NCBI GenBank assembly: GCA_963797175.1
Contig: CAWCOL010000005.1
Location: 434,001-498,000, forward strand
DNA: 64,000 nt
Source: DATLLN01 sp963797175
GTDB lineage: Bacteria; Actinomycetota; Thermoleophilia; Gaiellales; JAICJC01
Reading direction: 5' to 3'
Part shown: positions 23,666 through 33,835 of the stretch, piece after piece
Layout: the number at the start of each line of letters is the position of its first letter
Position numbering within the stretch: position 1 is the stretch's first letter
Notes under the pieces: generated by a model
The model's database searches: none
The model's input: the letters and a program-made list of their open reading frames with translations, nothing else
What the model was told of the DNA's origin: nothing
Made by a program: the position numbers and the translations under genes

Positions 23666-25461
23666 GACGCGCAGCGCACGACGACGAAGGCGACGTCGTC
23701 CTGCGGCGCCTCGGGGGCGAAGCCGACGACGCCGTCCAGGATCCTCGTCGCCAGCTCGTCCGCCGACCCCGCCGGCGCTGACTCCCGGAGCAGGCGCGTC
23801 AGCCGCTCCTCCCCGAACAGCCGGCCGTCGTTGCGCCGCTCCGTGACGCCGTCGGTGAACAGCACCAGCACCTCGCCCGGCGCCAGATCGAAGCGCACGT
23901 CCGACAGCTCGGCCCACGGCCGGATGCCCAGCAGCATCCCCGGCCGGCCCGCCTCCTCGACCGCGCCGCCCGTCCGCACGACGACACCAGGAGGGTGGCC
24001 GCCGCAGGCAAGGGTGACGGCGAGCGAGCCGTCGCCGCGCCTGACCGCGTGCGCGTACAGCGCCGTGCAGAACATGCGCACCGGCTCACGCCGGCGCACC
24101 TCGTCGTTCAGCACCCGCAGCACCCGGCTGGGCGTCGGCTCGTGCAGTGACGCCACCCGCACGGTGTGGCGGGCGAGCGCCGTCAGCGCCGCCGCGACGG
24201 CGCCCTTGCCGGAGACGTCTCCGATGGCAACGCCGAAGCTGTCGTCGTCGATCCGCCACACGTCGTAGAAATCGCCGCCGACCTCGACCCCCTCCCCCGC
24301 CGCCACATAGCGGGCGGCCAGGTCGACGCCGGGGATCGGCGGCAGCTGGGCGGGCAACAGCTCCTTCTGGAGCGTGTGGGCGATCTCGATCTGAGCCTGG
24401 TACAGCCGGGCGTTGTCGATCGCGAGTGCGGCCCGGTCGGCAAGCCCCTGAGCGGTGGCCAGGTCCTGCTCGTCGTAGCGCCGGTCGGAGGTGTCCACGA
24501 TCAGCGTGATCGCCCCCAGCGTCCGGCCCCGGGCCACCAGCGGGACGATGATCACCGAGCGCATTCCCAGCTCCCGGATCGCCGACCGGTGCTCGGCGCC
24601 CCGGGTGACGCGGTCGAGGAACGCGTCGTCCACGTCCGGCACCAGCGTCGGCAGCCCGGAGCGCAGCACCTCCCCGACGGCGCTGTGCGGCTCGTCCGGA
24701 TCGGCCGGGTACGTCTCCTCCAGCCGCGCCACCTCCGCCACCACCTCCGGCCGCACGTGCACCGCGGCCAGCTGGTGCACGCCGCCCGGCTCGATCACGT
24801 CCACGATGCAGCAGTCCGCCAGCCGGGGAACGGCGAGATTCGCCACCTCCGCCAGGGTCGTGCGGTAGTCGAGCGTCCGGCCCAGCGCGGCGCCGGCCTC
24901 GGCCAGCAGCGCCAGCCGCTGCGCCCGCCGCCCGCGCTCGGCATCGAGCTGCGCGCGGCGGATCGCCTCACCGCACTGGCGGGCGAGCGCCGCCATGAAC
25001 TCGACGTCCTGCGATGAGGGCTGGAACGGATCCTCGTACCCCAGCGCGATGCCGCCGTGCGCGCCCATCGGCAGGCAGATCAGGGTCGAGCTGCGCTCCG
25101 TGCCGGCGAGCTTCGGATACCGCCGCACCAGCTCCTCGGGGCCGAGCACGACGATCGCCTGCTGCCGCGTCACGGCCTGCGCGATCGGGAAGTCCTCCGA
25201 GTTCGGGAAGGACGACCAGTCCGACTCGACGCTGCCGGGGTAGCCGCGGGTGGCGGCGATGCGGAAGCGCCGGCCGGTGTCGTCGAGGACGCAGATCACC
25301 GCCTGGTCGGCCTCGAACACCTCGAGCCCGCGGTCGAGGGTGGCGTCGATGGCCTCCCGCTCGGTGCGGGCGGACGCCAGCGCCGCGGACAGCATCTGGA
25401 GATGCTGGAGCCGCTCGCGCACCCACTCGCTGCTTGCCGACGTGGTCAACCCGATCGTCAC
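23662..25461 (-). CDS. GAF-GAF-SpoIIE (PP2C) serine phosphatase
   Basis: 599 residues: an N-terminal GAF (about 25-165), a second GAF (about 185-345, including CCIVDVIEPGGV and RSVIIVPLVARG), a linker helix with the SpoIIE/RsbU signature AHTLQKELLPAQLPPIPG, and a PP2C catalytic domain (about 370-597). Metal ligands are in GGDFYDVW and AIGDVSGKGAVAAAL and in DGVTERR and DDVAFVVV. Such proteins dephosphorylate anti-anti-sigma factors in stress or developmental partner-switching. No STAS or RsbW gene is adjacent, so its target is elsewhere. Confidence 0.92.
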   Translation of the reverse strand: MTIGLTTSASSEWVRERLQHLQMLSAALASARTEREAIDATLDRGLEVFEADQAVICVLDDTGRRFRIAATRGYPGSVESDWSSFPNSEDFPIAQAVTRQQAIVVLGPEELVRRYPKLAGTERSSTLICLPMGAHGGIALGYEDPFQPSSQDVEFMAALARQCGEAIRRAQLDAERGRRAQRLALLAEAGAALGRTLDYRTTLAEVANLAVPRLADCCIVDVIEPGGVHQLAAVHVRPEVVAEVARLEETYPADPDEPHSAVGEVLRSGLPTLVPDVDDAFLDRVTRGAEHRSAIRELGMRSVIIVPLVARGRTLGAITLIVDTSDRRYDEQDLATAQGLADRAALAIDNARLYQAQIEIAHTLQKELLPAQLPPIPGVDLAARYVAAGEGVEVGGDFYDVWRIDDDSFGVAIGDVSGKGAVAAALTALARHTVRVASLHEPTPSRVLRVLNDEVRRREPVRMFCTALYAHAVRRGDGSLAVTLACGGHPPGVVVRTGGAVEEAGRPGMLLGIRPWAELSDVRFDLAPGEVLVLFTDGVTERRNDGRLFGEERLTRLLRESAPAGSADELATRILDGVVGFAPEAPQDDVAFVVVRCAS

Positions 25462-25535
25462 GAGTCTACGCTCGTCGGGGGTGGGCGAACAGCCGCAGCA
25501 CTGTACGCTTGCCGTCGGAGCCGTCGAAGGGGCGA

Positions 25536-26540
25536 ATGGACATTCTCAGCGACATCGCGGGCTGGTTCACCTCGCTGATCGACAACGTGGACTCGATCGC
25601 CCTGACCTCCCTGGTGCTGGGCTTCGCCTTCCAGTGGGGACAGACGCTGTTCAACTCGATCGCGTGGCGGTCCGTGCTGGCGGCCGCGTACCCCGACAAG
25701 AAGATCCTCCAGAAGGAGATCTCGGCAGGCTACGCCGGCGGCGTCGCACTGAACAGCGTGTTGCCCGGGCAGGCGGGCACCGTCACCTACCTCGGCCTGT
25801 TCCGGGCGTCGATCCCCGGGTCGAGCGTGGCGACGATCACCGCCGGCGCCGCCGTGCAGGCGATCTTCTGGTCGATCGTGGGAGGGCTGATCTACCTGCT
25901 GCTCTTCCTCAGCCGCCCGGACGCGTTCAAGTCGAAGCTGGGCGGCATCACCGACTTCATCGGCGACCACCCGGTGATCTCGCTTGCCATCGCGGTGGGC
26001 ACGGTCGTGGTGATCGTGATTGCGCTGGGCGTGATCAGGGCGCGGCTGAAGCGCCAGTGGGACCAGCTCGGCCAGGGCGCGGCGATCCTGCGCACCCCGC
26101 GCCGGTACCTCGCCCGCGTGGTCAGCTTCCAGGCGCTCTCCTATGGCTGCCGGATCGGCGTCAACGTCACGTTCATGCACGCCTACGGCATCCCGGTCAC
26201 CGCCCGCAACCTCTTCATCATCATCGCCGCAGCCTCCATAGCCGCCGTGGTCTCGGTGGCGCCGGGCGGCATCGGCGCAACGACTACCGTACTGCTGATC
26301 GCGCTGTCCGGCCAGGCCAGCCAGTCCACCATCACCGCCTACTCGGTCGGTCAGCAGGCCGCGTGCATGCTCGCCAACATCGTGCTCGGGGGCGTGCTGA
26401 TGGCGAAGGTGTTCGGCTGGGACGCGACCCGCTCGCTGATGCACCGCCAGAAGAAGACGAAGGGCGAGTCCACCGCCGCCGGCGCCGACGCGATCGCTGC
26501 GAAGATCGAGCAGGCGCGCTCCCAGGACGCCGACCGCTAG
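25536..26540 (+). CDS. lysylphosphatidylglycerol synthase transmembrane-domain-like protein
   Basis: A 334-residue integral membrane protein of the UPF0104/AglD2-type flippase-like family. About seven or eight hydrophobic segments include an early FAFQWGQTLFNSIAWRSVL, the family glycine/proline stretch GVALNSVLPGQAGTVTYLGL, and SVAPGGIGATTTVLLI near residue 240. It lacks the C-terminal LPG synthetase (MprF) catalytic domain, so it is more likely a lipid flippase or transporter. A basic cytosolic tail ends it. ATG 25536 follows GAAGGGG. Its stop shares CTAG with the convergent AI-2E gene. Confidence 0.82.
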   Translation: MDILSDIAGWFTSLIDNVDSIALTSLVLGFAFQWGQTLFNSIAWRSVLAAAYPDKKILQKEISAGYAGGVALNSVLPGQAGTVTYLGLFRASIPGSSVATITAGAAVQAIFWSIVGGLIYLLLFLSRPDAFKSKLGGITDFIGDHPVISLAIAVGTVVVIVIALGVIRARLKRQWDQLGQGAAILRTPRRYLARVVSFQALSYGCRIGVNVTFMHAYGIPVTARNLFIIIAAASIAAVVSVAPGGIGATTTVLLIALSGQASQSTITAYSVGQQAACMLANIVLGGVLMAKVFGWDATRSLMHRQKKTKGESTAAGADAIAAKIEQARSQDADR

Positions 26541-27739
26541 GTCTGGGTCGCAGTGTCGGTCGTGGTCTCTGTCGCGGAGCGTGCCTGCGCCAGCTGGGTG
26601 CTGATGTGCAGTGCGGCCGACGTCAGCGGCGCCCCCAGGATCAGCCCGATCATGCCGAACAGGCAGCCGGCCCCGATGGTCACGATCAGCACCACCAGCG
26701 GGTTCAACTTGAGCGTGGCGCCGAAGGCGATGGGCTGCACGATGTTCTGCAGCAGGCCGTTCGCCAACAGGACAATGACGAGCATCACGATCGCCGTGTG
26801 CGTGCCGCTCGACCCCAGTGCCAGTACGACGGCGAACGCGCCCGCCACGAACGCGCCGATGAACGGGACGTAGGCGGTGACGAACGTGACAACGGCGATC
26901 GTCCCGGCCAGCGGCACACCGAGCAGCACGGAGCCGATGCCCACCACGACGCCGTTGAACGCCGCGACGATGGTGACGCCGCCGAAGTAGCGTCGCAGCG
27001 ACAGCAGGACGCCGCTCGTCACGGTGCGGGCGACGGGCGGCGGCACGCCCAGCTGCCGCTCGACGGCCGCGCGCATCTGCGGCCCGTCCTTGAGCAGAAA
27101 GAACACCGCGAACACGGCGAACGAGAGCGCGAAGGCCATCGAGGCGAGGCCCTGGACGACGTCGATCGCACCTCCGGCCAGCGCGCCGATCACGTTCGGC
27201 ACGGCCGAGCTCACGTCCTTGGTGGTGGTGCCGGCGCCCGAGGAGTTCAGGCCGAGATCGGTGAGCCACCCCTGCACGCGCTGCGCCGCCGCGGTGCTCT
27301 CGGACGAGATCTGGTCGCCCTGGGAGACGATGCCACCGATCACCAGCAGCAGGACGACGATGCCGGTGGCAACGATCGCGAGCAACACCAGCAAGGCGCC
27401 GGCCGCGCGCGGCACGCGGCGGCGCTCCAGCCATGTCACGCCGGGCGACGCCACGGTGGCGACGACGAACCCGACGATCACCGGCCCGACGATGGTGGCC
27501 GTCAGCCCCAGCAGCCAGACCAGCGCCAGCAGCATGGCCGCGACGCCGAGCACGAGCCAGGCGGCGAAGCCCAGGTCGCGGAGCCACCGCGGCGCCGAGA
27601 AGACGGCCGACAGCTCCGTCAGCTGGGTCGCGTCGAGCTGCACGACCTGCGGCTCGGCGGCCGGAGCCGCTCCGGGTGGCCGGCCGGATTCCGCATGGTG
27701 CCTCCGCAGCAGTCTCGGAAGCCGCATGCCGGACATCAT
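26537..27739 (-). CDS. AI-2E family transporter (PerM-like permease)
   Basis: A 400-residue AI-2E/PerM family membrane protein. A proline- and alanine-rich cytosolic N-terminus of about 50 residues precedes about eight hydrophobic segments. The family features PVIVGFVVATVASPGVTWLERRRVPRAAG-like hairpin, LKDGPQMRAAVERQLG and YVPFIGAFVAG are present. The family includes autoinducer-2 exporters and Na+/H+ antiporters; which applies cannot be told. The start is at tandem ATG codons (27739/27736) after GGGACGG. Confidence 0.85.
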   Translation of the reverse strand: MMSGMRLPRLLRRHHAESGRPPGAAPAAEPQVVQLDATQLTELSAVFSAPRWLRDLGFAAWLVLGVAAMLLALVWLLGLTATIVGPVIVGFVVATVASPGVTWLERRRVPRAAGALLVLLAIVATGIVVLLLVIGGIVSQGDQISSESTAAAQRVQGWLTDLGLNSSGAGTTTKDVSSAVPNVIGALAGGAIDVVQGLASMAFALSFAVFAVFFLLKDGPQMRAAVERQLGVPPPVARTVTSGVLLSLRRYFGGVTIVAAFNGVVVGIGSVLLGVPLAGTIAVVTFVTAYVPFIGAFVAGAFAVVLALGSSGTHTAIVMLVIVLLANGLLQNIVQPIAFGATLKLNPLVVLIVTIGAGCLFGMIGLILGAPLTSAALHISTQLAQARSATETTTDTATQT

Positions 27740-28134
27740 CCGTCCCGGCTCGGACGGCGACCCGGTGCGTGCCGGCCGGGAGACGCTGCGATCCGGCCGG
27801 CACGCGACATCGGGCCAGGCATGTGGGATGGGAAGCGGGCCATGCCGGCCGACCTCGGAGACCAAATCGACCGGCGCGGCGCCGCTCAGCCTGACGAGGC
27901 CGCCCTACCCCCAGGGGGAGATGCCGAAACACCGGCCGGGAAGGAGCCCTCGGCCGGGCCGCGGAGCTGAGATGAGCTCCGCGGCCCGGTTCGAAGGGAG
28001 AACCCGAACGGCAAAAGGGGACAAAGGGCCGCCCGTGCTCAGCGCCATCCCTACCCGGGCACTCACCCGGCCAAACCCGGCTTCCGAGAGGGGCTGCGGT
28101 TCCGTAGACTGATCTCGCCGTACCCTCCGGATCC
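27740..28134. other. 395-bp divergent intergenic region with hairpins
   Basis: No convincing gene. It contains a CCCCC-A-GGGGG palindrome (27908-27918), a long perfect hairpin (27954-27989, listed separately), a purine-rich stretch around 28000-28025, and a TAGACT hexamer (28105-28110) that could be the -10 for the gene at 28135. Confidence 0.5.
27954..27989. other. 15-bp perfect hairpin between divergent genes
   Basis: CCGGGCCGCGGAGCT (27954-27968), loop GAGATG, AGCTCCGCGGCCCGG (27975-27989). Because both neighbours point away, it cannot end either known transcript; it may belong to an unannotated small RNA or a long 5' leader. Confidence 0.5.
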
Positions 28135-31100
28135 ATGCCGGACAACGCCGCTCTGACCATCTGCCTGCCGATGCATGTGCGCTCGGCGCTCGGCGCCGGC
28201 GGCCCCCCGCGAGGGATCCGCCGCACCGCCGGCGCCGCGCTGGTGCTGGACGTGCGCGGCTTCACGGCGCTCAGCGAGGCCTGCGCGCGGAGGGCCGGGC
28301 GCGCCGGCGGCGAGCTGGTCGCGGTGGCCCTGAACGAGTTCTTCGAGCCGCTGGTCGAGCTGGCCGGGGACCACGACGCGTCGATCGCGCACTTCGCAGG
28401 CGACGCGATGGTGCTGGTGCTCCCCCAGCGGGCCGGCGAGCCCGCGGCCGCCGACCGTGCGGCCGGGCTGGGCCGGAGCATGCTCGCGGCGGTGGCCGCC
28501 CACCGGGGCGTGCTGGTCGGCCGGCGTCGCCTGCGCCTCGACGCCCGTGCCGGCACGGGCGGCGGCGGCTACGGCTGGTTCGTCTGCGACGACGGGCACG
28601 GGCGGCGGATCGCGGTCACGGGCGGGCCGGCGCTGGGCTCGGCGGTCGCCGCCCAGCGGGCGGCGCGGACCGGGCGGATCGTCGCCGGCACCAGGAGCAC
28701 CGAGCGGATCGGTCGCCCCGCCCCGCGAGGCCGCCCGGCCGCGGTGCCGGCCGCCGTCGCGCGCCGGTTCGTACCGCCCGCCGTGGCCCAGCGGCTGGCA
28801 GCGGGACAGCGGCTGCTGCTGTCCGAGCACCGGCAGGTGACGATGGTCGTGTGCGACCTCGCCGGCGGGATCGAGCAGCTGCGCCCAGCGATCGGCGCCA
28901 TCGCGGCCGCCGCCGGCGATGTCGAGGGCCTCCTGCTCCCGGTCGATCCGACCGAGGACGGCGCCCGCCTGCTGATCGCGCTGGGGGCGCCGCTCGCCCA
29001 TGAGGACGACGTCTCCCGGGCGCTGCACCTGGCCCGCGTCTGCGCCGCCGCCGGCGGCACCGTCGGCGTCGAGGTGGGCCGCTGCTACTGCGGGCTCGTC
29101 GGCGGCACCGCCCGGGCGGACTACAGCGTGATCGGCGACGCGGTCAACGTGGCGGCCCGCCTGGCTGCCGCCGCGGCGCCCGGCGACGCCCTGGCCGGCC
29201 CCGGCGTGCACGCGGCGCACCCGGCCGCATCCGGCTGGGGGCGGAGCAGGCGGCTGCGGCTGAAGGGCCGCTCCTCGACGGTCGCCGCCCGCACGATTCC
29301 CGGCGAGCGCGACGCCGGGCGACCGGAGGAGGACGTCGGGCCGATGGCGGGCCGCTCGGCCGAGCGAGCACGCCTGCGCCGCGCGGTCACCGACGCCACC
29401 GCCGGCCGCGGCCGCGCGCTGGTCATGACCGGCCCGGCGGGCATCGGTAAGTCGCGACTCGCGGCGGAGGCGCGGCGGATGGCCAGGCGACGGGGGATGC
29501 GGGCGATCACGCGTGCCCTTCGACATGACCGGCGCGGCCGACTGGGCGCCGCTCGTCCACGAGCTCGGCGGCACGACGGCCGACCAGCTGAAGGCACGTC
29601 TGGGAAAGGTCGATCCGGAGCTCGCCGGCCTCGCGCCGCTGGTGGCCGAGCTGGCCCGCATCGATGCGTCACCGACGCCCGCCGTCGCGGCGCTCGACGA
29701 CGAACGGCGGCTGCGGACGCAGGGCGCGCTGTTGGTTGCGCTAACGCGCTCCGCTGGACGGGAACGGCCGCTGCTGCTGGTGTTCGACGACCTGCACCGG
29801 GCGTCGGACGCCGCCCGCCGGCTGGCCGCCGACCTCGCCGCGGCGGTGGCGGGCTCGCCGCTGCTGGTGGTGGCGGCGGCCCGGGAGATGCCGGCCGGCA
29901 CGCTGACGGCGGCCGAGCTCGCGCTGCGTCCGCTCCAGGGCGCGGACGCCGACGAGCTCACCGGCATCGCCCTCCGCGCCGCGGCCGGCGAGGATGCCGT
30001 GCCGGCCGCCGACCTGCGCGAGTGGCTGACCCGCCGCGCCGCCGGCAACCCGCTCGTGGCGCACGAGCTGGCGCGCCTCCTGCGTGACCGGAAGATCGAT
30101 CTGCGCGCGGGCGAGCCGCCCGCCGGGCTCCCGCAGGGCGTCGAGCAGCTCGTGCTCGCCCGCTTCGACGGCCTGCCTCCGGCCGTGCAGTCGGCGGTGC
30201 GGGTGGCGAGCGTGGTCGGCGGCACGTTCGACGCCGCCACGCTGCGAGCGTCGTACGGGCGGCTGGGCCGCGCCGCCGACCGCACGCTCGACCGCGCCGT
30301 CGCCCTCGACATCCTCGAGCGCCGCGGCACCGGGTTCGGCTTCCGCCACGGCCTCGTCGCAGAGGTCGTCTACGCGAGCATGGCGGCCTCCTCGCGGCGC
30401 TCGATCCACGCGGCCGCGGCGCGCCATCTGGTGGCCGGGACCCCCGAGCACCACCTCGATGCGATCGCCGACCACTACGCCCGCACCGACCTGGCCGCCG
30501 AGCAGCGGCGCTGGCTGCGCCGGGCGGCCGACGCCGCGGCGGCCCGCCACGACCACGATGCCGCGGCGCGCCACCTGGGCGGCCTGGTGCCGGTGCTCCG
30601 CGCCGCGCCGCGCCGCGCCGCGCTGGCGCAGCTGGCGGCGTCGGAGCGCGTGACGGGGCGGTGGGACGAAGCCGCGCTGCATCTGCGCGCCGCGCTGGCC
30701 GGTGCCGGCGGCGAGGAGCGGCTCGAGCTGGCGTGCCGGCTGGGCGACCTGCTCAGCTACCGCGGCGACTGGGACGAGGCGCTCGACCTGCTGGACTCCG
30801 CGTGCACCGGCTTCGCGGCCGCTGGCAACGACGCGCGGGAGGCATGGGCGCTCGGCCTGCTGGCGTACGCGGCGTTCCGGCGCAGCGCGCACCGGCGGGC
30901 GGAGGCGGCGGCACGACGCGAGCTGGAGCTGGCCGCGCAGCTCGGCGACACCCACCTGGCTGCGGACGCGACGCACAAGCTGGCGCAGGTGGCCTGGCAT
31001 GTCCGTGGCGCGGCCGCGGCCGCGCCGCTGGGACGCCGGTCGCTGGCAGGCATGCGCAGCAGCGGCGACCTGGTCGGGACGCTCGAGGTGGCGAACGACC

Positions 31101-31726
31101 TCGCCGGCATCGAGCTCGAGCTGGGGCAGCCCGACCGCGCCGCCCGCCGGCTCGCACTGGCCGCCCGCACCGCGCGCCGCATCGGCGACCGCGCGGCGCT
31201 TGCGACCGTCGCGGGCAACGCGGCCGAGCTCTGCCTGGCCGCGGGTGACCTGTCCACCGCCGCCGTGCTGTCCGCCCGCCAGCAGCGCCTGGCGGCCGGC
31301 CTTGGCGACGCCACCCTCACGCACGTCGCACTCGGCCACGCGGGCTACCTGGCCGCCCGCGCCGGCCGCGACGAGGACGCCCGGCGGTTGCTGGGCGAGG
31401 CGGCCTCGCTGGCGCGGGCGGGCGACGAGCCGTACTTCCTGTGCGAGTACCTCGCAGACCTGGCGGTGGTCGAGGCGCGCTGCGGCCGCGGCAGGACGGC
31501 GGACCGCCACCTGGCCGGCGCGGGAACCGCGGCCCGCCGGGCCGGCGACACCGCGCTCGCCGCCTGGGCGGCTCGCACGCGGGCTGTGCTCCAGCGGGAG
31601 GGGCGCCCGCATCTGCGGCGCCGCGAGGGCCCGGCGCCCTCACCGGGGCGCATTCGCGAGTTGGCATCCGCCGTCGGATCGGGGAAGATGACTCGTTCCA
31701 CCAGCGTCTTGACGCCGTATGCTTGA
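28135..31726 (+). pseudogene. frameshifted class III cyclase-AAA-TPR regulatory protein
   Basis: Read with one base skipped at about 29512, this gives 1196 residues, close to the 1181 of its paralogue at 35247-38792. N-terminal cyclase homology domain (LDVRGFTALSE; HFAGDAMVLV), a second, degenerate one (YSVIGDAVNVAARL present, metal Asp unclear), then an AAA/NACHT-like ATPase (Walker A GPAGIGKS; Walker B LLLVFDDLH), then TPR-like helices to the C-terminus. The shift falls inside the ATPase, right after Walker A: GMRAITR in one frame, VPFDMTGAADW in the next. It is either inactivated, recoded or a sequencing error; the downstream frame stays open to the end. Confidence 0.8.
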
Positions 31727-31751
31727 AGTCCGCTGCGGAGGAGGGGTTTTC

Positions 31752-33140
31752 GTGAAGAAGCGATGGTTGACGGTGCCGGCCCTCGTGGCAGTCGCCGCTC
31801 TGGCGCTGCCGGGCATCGCCCAGGCGCGCTGGAAGACGCTGAACGGGCCGCTGATCCAGACCACCGGAACCAACCTCTGCGTCTGCAAGGACGGCCTGCG
31901 GGTCAACGTCGGCCGCTTCCGCGGCGACGGCATCCCCTGGGACGCCCTGCGGCTGGTCGTGACCACGTCGAAGGCGTCGCCGCAGACCGGCGTCATCGCC
32001 GACCAGGTGGTCGCGCTCCACGAGATCACACCCAAGGACGTCAATGTCGCCGGCGGCACGCGCACGATCGACCGTGAGGCGACCGTCGTCATCAAGTTCT
32101 CGCCGCTCCCGGCCCCCGGCTCGAAGATCACCGTGTGGGCGCTGAACGAGTCCTCGCTGGACTACGGCAGCCCGCCGAGCACCGCGCCGGTGCTGACCGT
32201 CGGCACCGCTTCGCTGCCGACGATCCCGGACGGCAACACCTGCATGGGCCTGCCCGCGACGATCATCGCCAAGCCCGCCGGCGGCGTGCTCAACGGTACC
32301 TCCGGCGACGACGTGATCCTGGGCAAGGGTGGCGACGACGTGATCAACGGCGGCGGCGGCAACGACGTCATCTGTGGTGGCGACGGCAAGGACACGATCA
32401 CCACCGGCGCCGGCGACGACCTGCTGAACGGCGGCAAGCTGGCCGACGTGCTGGACGGCGGGGACGGCGACGACGTGATCCTGGGAGGCCTGGGCAACGA
32501 CACCCTGACCGGCGGCTTCGGCCAGGACGGCCTGGCCGGCGGCCCCGGCAACGACACGATCTCGGGCGGCGACGGCACCGACGAGCTCTACGGCGAGGCC
32601 GGCAACGACACGCTGATGGACGGGCCGGGCGACCGCGACCTGGCCGTCGGCGGAGCGGACGACGACCGCATCGAGGTCGATCCCGGCTCGGACATCCTCT
32701 CCGGCGACCTGGGCACGGACGAGCTGTTCGCCCCGCCCGGGGCGACCGGCGCGCTGACCGCGTTCATCGGCCCGACCGGGCTCGGCCACGAGCCCGACGG
32801 CCAGGCATGCTTCGACGGGTTCGGCGCCTGCGACAACGGCCTGACCGACCTGGACACGCCCGTGCTGAGCTTCGAGAAGATCACCGGCACGGCCCAGGGC
32901 GATACGCTCAGCGGCCCCACCGGCGTCAACGTGAACATGGTCATCAACGGCCTCGGCGGCGATGACCTGCTCGACGGCTGGGACGGCGCCGATCAGCTCT
33001 CCGGCGGCGACGGCAACGACACGATCCTCGGCAACGCGAACAACGACACGCTGGACGGCGGGCCGGGCACCGACTCGCTCGATGGCGGCACTGGCACCGA
33101 CACCTGCACGAACGGCGAGACCGTCACCAACTGTCCCTGA
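31752..33140 (+). CDS. secreted calcium-binding RTX-repeat protein
   Basis: 462 residues. A signal peptide (MKKRWLTVPALVAVAALAL) ends at AQA-RW. An N-terminal domain of about 145 residues, starting WKTLNGPL, is followed by hemolysin-type nonapeptide repeats (GGxGxDxUx): GGGGNDVICGGDGKD, GGDGDDVILGGLGND, GGPGNDTISGGDGTD, and a second block near the C-terminus (GGDGNDTILG; GGPGTDSLDGG). These form Ca2+-filled parallel beta-rolls. Classic RTX proteins use type I secretion, but this one carries a Sec signal. GTG 31752 has GGAGGAGG about 8 nt upstream. It directly follows the broken cyclase gene. Confidence 0.85.
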   Translation: MKKRWLTVPALVAVAALALPGIAQARWKTLNGPLIQTTGTNLCVCKDGLRVNVGRFRGDGIPWDALRLVVTTSKASPQTGVIADQVVALHEITPKDVNVAGGTRTIDREATVVIKFSPLPAPGSKITVWALNESSLDYGSPPSTAPVLTVGTASLPTIPDGNTCMGLPATIIAKPAGGVLNGTSGDDVILGKGGDDVINGGGGNDVICGGDGKDTITTGAGDDLLNGGKLADVLDGGDGDDVILGGLGNDTLTGGFGQDGLAGGPGNDTISGGDGTDELYGEAGNDTLMDGPGDRDLAVGGADDDRIEVDPGSDILSGDLGTDELFAPPGATGALTAFIGPTGLGHEPDGQACFDGFGACDNGLTDLDTPVLSFEKITGTAQGDTLSGPTGVNVNMVINGLGGDDLLDGWDGADQLSGGDGNDTILGNANNDTLDGGPGTDSLDGGTGTDTCTNGETVTNCP

Positions 33141-33155
33141 CTATGATCGGGAGCC

Positions 33156-33827
33156 GTGGACCGGTTCCCGACAGGGACGCTGACGCTGCTCTTTACCGAC
33201 ATCGAGGGCTCGACGGCGCTGGTGCGGCAGCTCGGCGCCGGCTGGCCGCCGGTGCTGGAGCGGCATCGGGCCCTGCTGCGGGCGGCCGTCGCCGAGCATG
33301 ACGGCGTCGTCGTGGACTCGCAGGGCGACGCCCTGTTCGCCGTGTTCCGGTCGAGCCTGGCGGCGGTCGCCGCCGCCCGCCAGGGCCAGCACGCGATGGC
33401 CGACGAGGTCTGGCCCGAGGGCATCCGGCTGCGCGTCCGGATGGGCCTGAACACCGGCGAGCCGATCAGGGCCGACGGCGGCTACGCGGGCATCGACGTC
33501 GTCCGCGCCGCCCGGCTGTGCGAGGCGGCGCACGGCGGCCAGACGCTCCTCTCCGAGTCCACCCGGCTCGTGTCCGGCGTCGACGCGACCGACCTCGGCC
33601 GCATCACCCTGCGCGGCATCGAGGCCGGCGAGCGCGCCTTCCAGCTCGACGTCCCCGGCCTGCCGTCCTCGTTCCCGCCGCCGCGCGCCGAGCCGCCTGC
33701 CGGCGAGTCCTCCAGCAGCGATCGCATTGATCGGGCGAGCAAGCGGCTCAGCCAGACGATCGAGGACAGTGTGGCCGCCCGGCTGGAGTCCGTCGCTCAG
33801 CTGATCGAGCGCCCGCGCGACCGGTAG
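33156..33827 (+). CDS. single-domain class III adenylate/guanylate cyclase
   Basis: 223 residues, cytosolic. The catalytic domain (about 5-165) has the first metal Asp in LLFTDIEGSTAL, the second in SQGDALFAVF, and the adenine/ribose region RVRMGLNTGEP and YAGIDVVRAARLCEAAHGGQ. The Asn/Arg transition-state pair appears as DVVRAARL, a common actinobacterial variant. A Ser-rich linker and a C-terminal helix follow. GTG 33156 lies 15 bp after the RTX gene stop; cotranscription is likely. Confidence 0.85.
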   Translation: MDRFPTGTLTLLFTDIEGSTALVRQLGAGWPPVLERHRALLRAAVAEHDGVVVDSQGDALFAVFRSSLAAVAAARQGQHAMADEVWPEGIRLRVRMGLNTGEPIRADGGYAGIDVVRAARLCEAAHGGQTLLSESTRLVSGVDATDLGRITLRGIEAGERAFQLDVPGLPSSFPPPRAEPPAGESSSSDRIDRASKRLSQTIEDSVAARLESVAQLIERPRDR

Positions 33828-33835
33828 ACGCCGGC

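Noticed and set aside
25458..28556. 1032-codon minus-strand frame
   Set aside because: Shadow of the LPG-synthase-like and AI-2E genes in high-GC sequence; low-complexity Arg/Pro/Ala text and no motif.
32280..33100. Short-period repeats suggesting a CRISPR or tandem-repeat locus
   Set aside because: The repeats encode GGxGxD RTX nonapeptides in a single open frame; spacing is 27 nt or multiples with no unique spacers.
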